From: JAGOGN01 sp036652735
GTDB lineage: Bacteria > Bacillota > Clostridia > Lachnospirales > Lachnospiraceae
NCBI GenBank assembly: GCA_036652735.1
Contig: JAVVVI010000025.1
Location: forward strand, 1 to 37,553
DNA: 37,553 nucleotides
Reading direction: 5' to 3'
Part shown: one piece after another, positions 31,744-37,553 of the stretch
How positions within the stretch are numbered: the stretch's first letter is position 1
Layout: every line of letters starts with the position of its first letter
Translations under genes and position numbers: made by a program
The notes under the pieces: generated by a model
What the model saw: only the letters and a program-made list of their open reading frames with translations
Databases searched by the model: none
Told to the model about the DNA's origin: nothing

Positions 31744-32526
31744 ATGATAACACAAAGCCAGGTGGAACAATTATTAAAAGAGATTCATGTAATGGTATCA
31801 AAATGTGAAAAGGTAAATGAGAATCCCAACAAAATCATAATGGATAAAAAAGAATTGTTCGAAAAACTAGAACAAATTAATTTGTGTATGTATGATTTAA
31901 TGGATCAATACGAGGTAACACAACAAAGCAGGCTGCGTGCACAACGGGAACTGAGGGAACAGGGAGAGACGGTGCTTCAGGATGCGTCAATCAAGGCAGA
32001 AGATGTATATGGAGCAGCGGTTTTATATACAGATGATGCAATTTCTCGTTTAATAGAAATAATGGAAAGCGCACAACAATCCATGGAGCTTGTATATCAG
32101 GCGGCAAATCGCTCCGTAGAAGAAAAGAAAAAAGTAATTCGTAACAATAAAAAGGAATTGCAGAATCAGCTTTTTGATATGAAAGATACTAATTTGTATT
32201 TGGGAATTGTCAATGAACGCAGACAAGCATTGGAAAGACTCCAAGGAGGAACAAAGACGATTACCGAAGAAAAAGTGAAAGAAGTAGCAAACTCTCTTCA
32301 AGAAGCATCTTATCGAATAAAGGCAGAAAAACCGGAAATCATTATCAATCAAACTTATTTTGACAAAATTGGGAAATCATACGATACACACAAGTTGGAT
32401 GAAGAGCACGAAGATACCATTATACCGGAGATTAAAGTTGATTTGGATGCTGATTATTTTAAATGGAAAAATGGGGAAGAAAATAGGAGCAGAGAATGGA
32501 AAAAGAAAGAGAAAACCAAAAGTTAG
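31744..32526 (+). CDS. Coiled-coil protein of unknown function, 260 aa
   Basis: I do not recognise a family. The protein is charged, without membrane segments or Cys-rich motifs; helical stretches from about 1-75 and 95-200 look like coiled coils (ELFEKLEQIN, VEEKKKVIRNNKKELQNQL). The C-terminus is acidic, then very basic (REWKKKEKTK). Its last 31 bases overlap the transporter gene downstream, so the two are translationally coupled and probably work together at the membrane. Confidence 0.8.
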   Translation: MITQSQVEQLLKEIHVMVSKCEKVNENPNKIIMDKKELFEKLEQINLCMYDLMDQYEVTQQSRLRAQRELREQGETVLQDASIKAEDVYGAAVLYTDDAISRLIEIMESAQQSMELVYQAANRSVEEKKKVIRNNKKELQNQLFDMKDTNLYLGIVNERRQALERLQGGTKTITEEKVKEVANSLQEASYRIKAEKPEIIINQTYFDKIGKSYDTHKLDEEHEDTIIPEIKVDLDADYFKWKNGEENRSREWKKKEKTKS

Positions 32527-33767
32527 AACAAAAAAAATCAAATTGGAATATAAAACCATATTTGGCCATGGGTTTGGTTACGCTAATCGTGATTGTGTGT
32601 GGTATTACCTATTTCTTTATAATTCTGCGTTACGATGGATTATCCAATTCATGGGACCGGGTGCAGCGGGTAATTCAACCAATATTATTTGGTATCGTTT
32701 TTTCCTATTTAATGAATCCTATTGTTAAAAAAACAGAACATTTATTAGGAAAATTAATGGGAGGAAAAATAAAGAATTCCAATAATGAAAAAAAACTTTT
32801 TCGAGGGGTAGGGATTACGGTTGCATTGATTGCGGCTATTGTAGCAGTTGGAATTTTATTAAAACTTGTCATTCCAGACCTGTATCAAAGTATTGAGGGA
32901 TTAGTTATATCTCTGCCATCACAAGCATCAAATACAATTGATTGGATTAAAGAGAGAACCACCGGGGACGGAAGTCTGGCGAAATATGCAGAACAGTTTG
33001 TGATTTCAGCCACGGACTATATGGAAAATTGGTTAAAGAATAATCTTTTACCACAGTCAAGGATTATTCTCACACAGTTAACCAGTGGGGTACTCAGTGT
33101 AGTAAAAGCATTATTTAATATTTTAATTGGACTTATTATTTCAGTGTATTTATTGTCAGAAAAGGAAATTTTCCTGGCCCAGGGAAAAAAGATTCTCTAT
33201 GCACTGTTCCCGGCAAAAATGGGAAATGTAATAATTACAACGGTAAGAAAAAGTCATGAAATATTTATAGGATTTATTAGTGGGAAGATTATTGATTCCA
33301 TTATTATTGGTATTCTTTGTTTTATCATTCTATCAATTGTGAGTATGCCATATGCATTACTTGTGAGTGTGATTGTTGGAGTAACAAATGTAATTCCATT
33401 TTTCGGTCCCTATATTGGAGCAATACCAAGCTTTTTACTGATTTTATTGGTTGATCCAATGAAAAGCATTTATTTCTTAATTATAATATTGATTTTACAA
33501 CAAATAGATGGAAATATTATAGGACCGCATATATTGGGAGATTCTACGGGATTATCTGCTTTTTGGGTGGTTTTTGCAATTTTAATAGGAGGAGGTCTTT
33601 TTGGAGTGCTGGGAATGCTGATCGGGGTTCCGGTATTTGCAATTATCTATTATATTACAGGGAAGCTGATTTGCTATTGCTTAAGAAGAAGAAAACTTCC
33701 GGAAGAAACCAAGGAATATGAAGGTGTTAAAAAAATCGATTTTCAAAAGAACAAGCTCGTGAAATAA
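32496..33767 (+). CDS. AI-2E/PerM-family transporter
   Basis: A 423-residue membrane protein with about eight hydrophobic segments and the family signature VTNVIPFFGPYIGAIPS and QQIDGNIIGPHILGDSTGLS, then a C-terminal GVLGMLIGVPVFAI. The family name comes from proposed autoinducer-2 export, but members also act as ion or Na+/H+ transporters, so the substrate is open. ATAGGAG precedes ATG 32496. Confidence 0.93.
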   Translation: MEKERENQKLEQKKSNWNIKPYLAMGLVTLIVIVCGITYFFIILRYDGLSNSWDRVQRVIQPILFGIVFSYLMNPIVKKTEHLLGKLMGGKIKNSNNEKKLFRGVGITVALIAAIVAVGILLKLVIPDLYQSIEGLVISLPSQASNTIDWIKERTTGDGSLAKYAEQFVISATDYMENWLKNNLLPQSRIILTQLTSGVLSVVKALFNILIGLIISVYLLSEKEIFLAQGKKILYALFPAKMGNVIITTVRKSHEIFIGFISGKIIDSIIIGILCFIILSIVSMPYALLVSVIVGVTNVIPFFGPYIGAIPSFLLILLVDPMKSIYFLIIILILQQIDGNIIGPHILGDSTGLSAFWVVFAILIGGGLFGVLGMLIGVPVFAIIYYITGKLICYCLRRRKLPEETKEYEGVKKIDFQKNKLVK

Positions 33768-33777
33768 AAGATCCGGA

Positions 33778-33829
33778 ATTCATGCAAATTACACAGCAGA
33801 AAGATGTTGTGTTTTGCATGAATTTTTTT
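33778..33829 (+). terminator. Terminator after the PerM-family gene
   Basis: ATTCATGCAAA and TTTGCATGAAT pair around a loop that itself contains CACA/TGTG, followed by seven Ts. Confidence 0.9.
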
Positions 33830-33857
33830 GACAGAAGAGGGGGAAATATGTTACACT
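33828..33857 (+). promoter_or_regulatory. Probable promoter of the TPR-AAA gene
   Basis: TTGACA (33828-33833) lies at the end of the terminator T-run; 18 bases later is TACACT (33852-33857) with TG before it. The -10 is weak, so the call is tentative. Confidence 0.45.
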
Positions 33858-33920
33858 TGATACAATTGTACATGAATAATCGGAAGTTTTGCGACCAAAG
33901 GTAATTAGAGGTGGAAGACA

Positions 33921-36095
33921 ATGGACAGATATGAATATAAATTAAAATTGGACCAAATCAAAGAATTTATGAATGAGAAAAAATATCAGGAAGCAGCAGA
34001 AGTTGCAGATACAGTAAACTGGAAAAAAGTAAAAACAGTATCTGCCTTGTGTGTGGCGGGTGATGCATATGAAAAGGGAGAGCGCTATGAGGACAGCAGG
34101 GATTTATATCTCATGGCATATGACCGTTCACCGATAGGCAGAACGATTATTTTTCGACTTTCCATGGTAGCAGTTAAGGCGGGTAAATTTGATGAAGCGT
34201 TGGATTATTACGATGAATTTGTTGAAATTGCACCAACAGATCATCTGAAATATATTTTAAAATATCAGATTTATAAAGCAAAAGGAGCACCTCTTGCAGA
34301 ATTAATCAGTATATTGGAAGAATACAAGGAACAGGAAAGCTCCGAACGATGGAGCTTTGAATTGGCTACGCTTTATCATCGTGCGGGTATGGCAGGAAAA
34401 TGTGTGGATGCCTGCGACGAATTAATTCTATGGTACGGAGATGGCAATTATGTGGAAAAAGCGTTAGAGTTAAAGATGCTGTATCAGCCATTGAACAAGA
34501 TGCAGGAAGAAATTTATCGAAAAATCCGCCAGAATAAGGAGGGTATTGTAGAGGTTACTCCTACGGATAATTTAAATTCAGGAGAGATTGTTCGGGATGC
34601 AGTTAAAATTCCAAAGATTACAACGCCGCCGCTTACCTTTAATACAATTAATCTCCAGGCAGAGCTGGCTCAGAATATGAAACAAATTATGGAAGCCACT
34701 AAGAAGGAATCTGTATCGAATCATATGAATACAATTAAAAATCTTGTGAAGGACATTCCTTATTTAAATATGCCGGAAGAGGGAGAAGAGCAGAGAAAAG
34801 GGACGGACTTACATATAGAGACGGATGAAGAAATAGATGGTTCCTTAGAGATAGATTTTAAAGAGATGCTGGCGGAGGATTATGATGGTCAGATTACTTT
34901 GAATGTGCCCAACTTGGAACCGGAAGAACCACAGATTAACGGGCAGATGAGCATTGAGGATGTTTTGGAAGAATGGGAGAAAACAAAGAGGGTGGCACAG
35001 GCTGCACTTCAGGCTGCAGAGGCCCGAAAGCTGGAATCCGCTAAAGCCCGTGCAATTCAGGAAGCAGAAGGAATACTGGGACGTCTGCAGGACGTAATTC
35101 CGCAACTGGATGCAGGTGTAACACCCCGGCAGATAATGGAAGAGAAAATCCTAAATCGGGAAGAAGAGCCGAAGGTGGAAGAGAAGAGTGCCATGCAAAC
35201 CAATGGAGATACCATTAGTTTAAATGATATATTAAGTCGTGTGGATAAAGGCTTAGATGATAATCTGGTATCCGAAACTGCAGCTGCAATTGCTGAAAGT
35301 GAAGTACCGGAAGAAGAATCGGATGTACCAATGAAATTTTTAACAGAGGAACAAAAGGAAATATTTTCATATTTTGTCCCGGTTGCAGGGATGGAAAAAC
35401 AATTGTGCCAGGTTATGTCAGGGATAAAAAGCAGAACGAATCCTACAAATTCTGCCGCCGGAAATGTGGTGGTTATAGGAGGTCGTGGCAGTGGAAAAAC
35501 GGTATTAGCAACAAATTTAATCAAAGCATTACAGAAACTTACGGGTCATTCAGGGGCAAAAGTTGGAAAAATATCAGCATCATCGTTAAATAAAAAAGAT
35601 GTGATGTCCTTAACCAATCGAATGGCGGGGGGATATCTCATTATTGAAAAAGCAGGAGAGCTTACCAGAGAGACAGCCACCAAATTGTCTTTGGCAATGG
35701 AGAGTGCAACAGCGGGAATGATTGTAATACTAGAGGATACAAAGTCCGGAATAGAACAATTATTTCGAGAAGAGCAGGAATTAGCAAAGAAGTTTACAGA
35801 AAAAATTTCAATACCTATCTTTACCAATGATGAATTAGTTGCGTTTGCAAAATCTTATGCAAATGAGTTGGAATATGAGATTGACGAGATGGCGGTTTTA
35901 GCACTATATAATCGAATAAATACGATACAAAAATTAGATCGTGCGACCACTTTGACAGAAGTGAAAGAAATTGTGGACGGTGCAATAGACAAAGCAGAAA
36001 AAGGTGGACTTCGAAAAGCGATTACGGGTGTATTCACCAGACGCTATAATGAAAACGACTTCCTAATTTTAAAAGAGAAGGATTTCGATAAATAA
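33921..36095 (+). CDS. Large TPR-like / P-loop AAA-type protein, 724 aa
   Basis: The first 200 residues are helical repeats of TPR character (KKYQEAAEVADTVNW, YEKGERYEDSRDLYLMAYD, GKFDEALDYYDEFVE). A long acidic, low-complexity middle (about 260-470) follows. The C-terminus has a P-loop GGRGSGKT (520-527) and a Walker B-like GGYLIIEKAG with Glu, then helical regions resembling a AAA lid. It seems an adaptor-like ATPase; no family name can be given safely. GAGGTGG precedes the ATG. It stands alone between a terminator and another terminator. Confidence 0.85.
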   Translation: MDRYEYKLKLDQIKEFMNEKKYQEAAEVADTVNWKKVKTVSALCVAGDAYEKGERYEDSRDLYLMAYDRSPIGRTIIFRLSMVAVKAGKFDEALDYYDEFVEIAPTDHLKYILKYQIYKAKGAPLAELISILEEYKEQESSERWSFELATLYHRAGMAGKCVDACDELILWYGDGNYVEKALELKMLYQPLNKMQEEIYRKIRQNKEGIVEVTPTDNLNSGEIVRDAVKIPKITTPPLTFNTINLQAELAQNMKQIMEATKKESVSNHMNTIKNLVKDIPYLNMPEEGEEQRKGTDLHIETDEEIDGSLEIDFKEMLAEDYDGQITLNVPNLEPEEPQINGQMSIEDVLEEWEKTKRVAQAALQAAEARKLESAKARAIQEAEGILGRLQDVIPQLDAGVTPRQIMEEKILNREEEPKVEEKSAMQTNGDTISLNDILSRVDKGLDDNLVSETAAAIAESEVPEEESDVPMKFLTEEQKEIFSYFVPVAGMEKQLCQVMSGIKSRTNPTNSAAGNVVVIGGRGSGKTVLATNLIKALQKLTGHSGAKVGKISASSLNKKDVMSLTNRMAGGYLIIEKAGELTRETATKLSLAMESATAGMIVILEDTKSGIEQLFREEQELAKKFTEKISIPIFTNDELVAFAKSYANELEYEIDEMAVLALYNRINTIQKLDRATTLTEVKEIVDGAIDKAEKGGLRKAITGVFTRRYNENDFLILKEKDFDK

Positions 36096-36103
36096 AGTAT
36101 AAA

Positions 36104-36130
36104 CCCCGGATGGACGTCCGGGGTTTTATT
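36104..36130 (+). terminator. Terminator after the TPR-AAA gene
   Basis: CCCCGGA and TCCGGGG with a 6-base loop, followed by TTTTATT. It ends about 22 bases before the sigma-factor start, so that gene needs a leaky readthrough or a promoter I cannot see. Confidence 0.85.
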
Positions 36131-36151
36131 GAGAAGTCTTGGAGGATGAAA

Positions 36152-36706
36152 ATGTTATACTTACTATTACTGGAACATCAGGAAGATAAAGATTTTTTTG
36201 AAGTGTTATATAAGAAATACAGTTCCGGTATGTACTGGGCTGCATATGAGATATTACACAAAAAAGAAGAGGCCGAGAATGTAGTGCATGAGGCATTTAT
36301 GGCTATTATAGATAATTTGCATAAAATTAAAGATAAGAGTTGTCAGGAAGAATGGGCATATCTTGTTACAATAGTAAGAAATAAAGCATATAGTTTTTTA
36401 AGAAGGGAAAATCATTTTACCTGGGAGGTATTTGAGGATATAGAGGCTGAAAGTGTATTTTTAGATAATATGGAAGACAATATCCATGAACAGGAACTCT
36501 ATAAAACACTGGCAAGGCTTATTTTGTGTATGAAATATCCTTTTCGTGATATTGTAATTATGCAATATTATGAAGAGCGTTCGGCTGCGTATATGTCAGA
36601 AAAGCTGGGAATCACAGAAGAAAACGTGAGGCAAATGTCCAGAAGAGCACGAAAACAATTGGAAAAGATGCTGAATGAAAGGGGGATTTTTCATGCCGAA
36701 GATTGA
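36152..36706 (+). CDS. ECF-type RNA polymerase sigma factor
   Basis: The 184-residue protein has the region 2 pattern (FFEVLYKKYSSGMYWAAYEI, then EAENVVHEAFMAII and WAYLVTIVRNKAYSFLRR) and region 4 (YEERSAAYMSEKLGITEENV, RRARKQLEKML). Start ATG 36152 is preferred because GGAGG lies at 36141-36145; an earlier in-frame ATG at 36110 lies inside the terminator hairpin. It overlaps the DUF4367 gene by 14 bases, its likely anti-sigma partner. Confidence 0.93.
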   Translation: MLYLLLLEHQEDKDFFEVLYKKYSSGMYWAAYEILHKKEEAENVVHEAFMAIIDNLHKIKDKSCQEEWAYLVTIVRNKAYSFLRRENHFTWEVFEDIEAESVFLDNMEDNIHEQELYKTLARLILCMKYPFRDIVIMQYYEERSAAYMSEKLGITEENVRQMSRRARKQLEKMLNERGIFHAED

Positions 36707-37382
36707 GTTAACGGATCAGTTGTTACGGGAGGCTGTAACAGAGGCCGTGGCAATGGACTATCAAACCTGTCTGCATTTGCCAAAACATCATTTCCCACAT
36801 TTATTTCTAAAAGAAATGAAAGAAAACAGATTGCCATTTGTCTACAATGGACGCTGGACAAGGAAAAAGTTGGTGGTATTGGCGGTTCTTATGATACTGC
36901 TTATGGGAATGACGGCACTGGCAGTGTCGCCATTGGGAGAAAAAATTGGAGATTTATTTTTTACCGGTGAACCGGGATATATGAAAATAAAAGTTGAGGA
37001 ACAAAAACAAGAGCAAGAAACATTTGTGGTATATGCGCCCACAAAATTACCAAGAGGCTATGAGTTGTGTGAAGAAGAGACCATTATAAAGGAGGAAACA
37101 AATCTTAGGAAGTACTCCAATGGGAAAAATACGCTTTTTTTCCAACAAAGCAGAAAAGCAGGAATGGGTACAATGGGAATTTCAGCAGAAGGAGAAGCAG
37201 CGCGAATTATTACAGTTATGGGAACAGAAGGATATTATATACCAAGTAACGAAGAAGGAACCATTGTGGTAGGAAAGGGTGAATACGTATTTACGTTGTC
37301 AGGAACGCTATCCCTAATAGAATTGACGGATATTTTAGACAGTGTCGAAAAAGAGAAAAATTATAGAGATAAAATTAAATAA
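36693..37382 (+). CDS. DUF4367 membrane protein, probable anti-sigma factor
   Basis: The 229-residue protein has a cytoplasmic N-terminus of about 60 residues, one membrane helix (LVVLAVLMILLMGMTALAV) and an extracellular DUF4367-like domain ending YVFTLSGTLSLIELTDILDS. This layout and the overlap with the ECF gene suggest a membrane anti-sigma sensor. ATG 36693 follows AAAGGGGG; an earlier in-frame ATG at 36675 is less well placed. Confidence 0.88.
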   Translation: MPKIELTDQLLREAVTEAVAMDYQTCLHLPKHHFPHLFLKEMKENRLPFVYNGRWTRKKLVVLAVLMILLMGMTALAVSPLGEKIGDLFFTGEPGYMKIKVEEQKQEQETFVVYAPTKLPRGYELCEEETIIKEETNLRKYSNGKNTLFFQQSRKAGMGTMGISAEGEAARIITVMGTEGYYIPSNEEGTIVVGKGEYVFTLSGTLSLIELTDILDSVEKEKNYRDKIK

Positions 37383-37553
37383 TCACGCAAAAGAGGTAAA
37401 ATGCAAATATTTACGCATATTTACGTCAGATATAATCTCATAATCGGTTCGAAAACTAACAGTTTCATGTAATGCATTAGTCAGGTCTGTTCTTGTGTAA
37501 GCAGGTAATGAAATGTGCCCTGATATGGTCTTCGGTCTGAAGATATACAGGTC
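37383..37553 (-). pseudogene. Decayed IS transposase, C-terminal fragment with internal deletion
   Basis: On the minus strand, one frame entering at the window edge reads PVYLQTEDHIRAHFITCL, like the conserved helix of IS1634/IS4-type transposases. A second frame then reads PAYTRTDLTNALHETVSF and RTDYEIISDVNMRKYLHF, the family's C-terminal end, to a TGA at 37385-37383. Normally about 40-50 residues lie between these two parts, so a deletion and frame change near 37498-37510 have destroyed the gene. It lies one base from the DUF4367 stop codon. Confidence 0.82.

Noticed and set aside
1..37553. CRISPR arrays, tRNA and rRNA genes
   Set aside because: No regularly spaced repeats, cloverleaf-like sequences or rRNA segments were seen on either strand.

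Overview
The window reads as a chromosome segment from a low-GC anaerobic Firmicute, most likely a member of the Lachnospiraceae (Clostridia). The basis is AT-rich coding sequence, strong AGGAGG ribosome sites, the gdpP-rplI-dnaB block, a MecA adaptor, a CwlD-like spore-wall amidase, a DUF1858/ferredoxin redox pair, a Na+-type ATP synthase c subunit and a DUF4367 anti-sigma module. No rRNA, tRNA or CRISPR array was seen.

Region 1 (1-7089) is accessory and is the most unusual part. It is a tightly overlapping same-strand cluster: the tail of an unidentified gene, a 36-residue Lys-rich peptide, an unrecognised 282-aa protein, a PEP-utilising-type ATP-grasp/phospho-His enzyme (broken by a 10-N assembly gap that looks artefactual), a compact RtcB-like protein, a single M16 zinc peptidase, and an ABC exporter (one ATPase, two ABC-2 permeases). 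It ends at a strong terminator. Peptide + M16 peptidase + exporter resembles a ribosomal-peptide export cassette. The phosphotransferase and RtcB-like enzyme in place of the usual maturases is a combination I do not recognise.

Region 2 (7094-13474) is core: c-di-AMP phosphodiesterase, ribosomal protein L9, DnaB helicase, a MerR regulator, then a divergent ferredoxin and DUF1858 redox pair and mecA on the minus strand. Promoters and bidirectional terminators are clear here.

Region 3 (13531-18449) holds a Ser/Thr kinase fused to a degenerate MinD-like domain, a second MinD-like protein and a small basic protein, followed by a GH18 cell-wall hydrolase and a CwlD-like amidase. The first three genes lack well-placed ATG/GTG/TTG starts but have ATC/ATA codons correctly spaced from good Shine-Dalgarno sequences.

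Region 4 (18436-29405) is a long plus-strand run: Sua5 (apparently leaderless), a phosphatase-like protein lacking its catalytic Cys, upp, dCMP deaminase, a two-gene chromate-type transporter, and the complete F-type ATP synthase operon (atpZ-I-B-E-F-H-A-G-D-C). The c subunit carries the full Na+ ligand set.

Region 5 (29431-37553) contains an amidohydrolase, a DUF362 ferredoxin protein, a coiled-coil protein overlapping an AI-2E/PerM-type transporter, a large TPR-AAA-like protein, an ECF sigma factor with its DUF4367 membrane partner, and at the right edge a decayed transposase on the minus strand.
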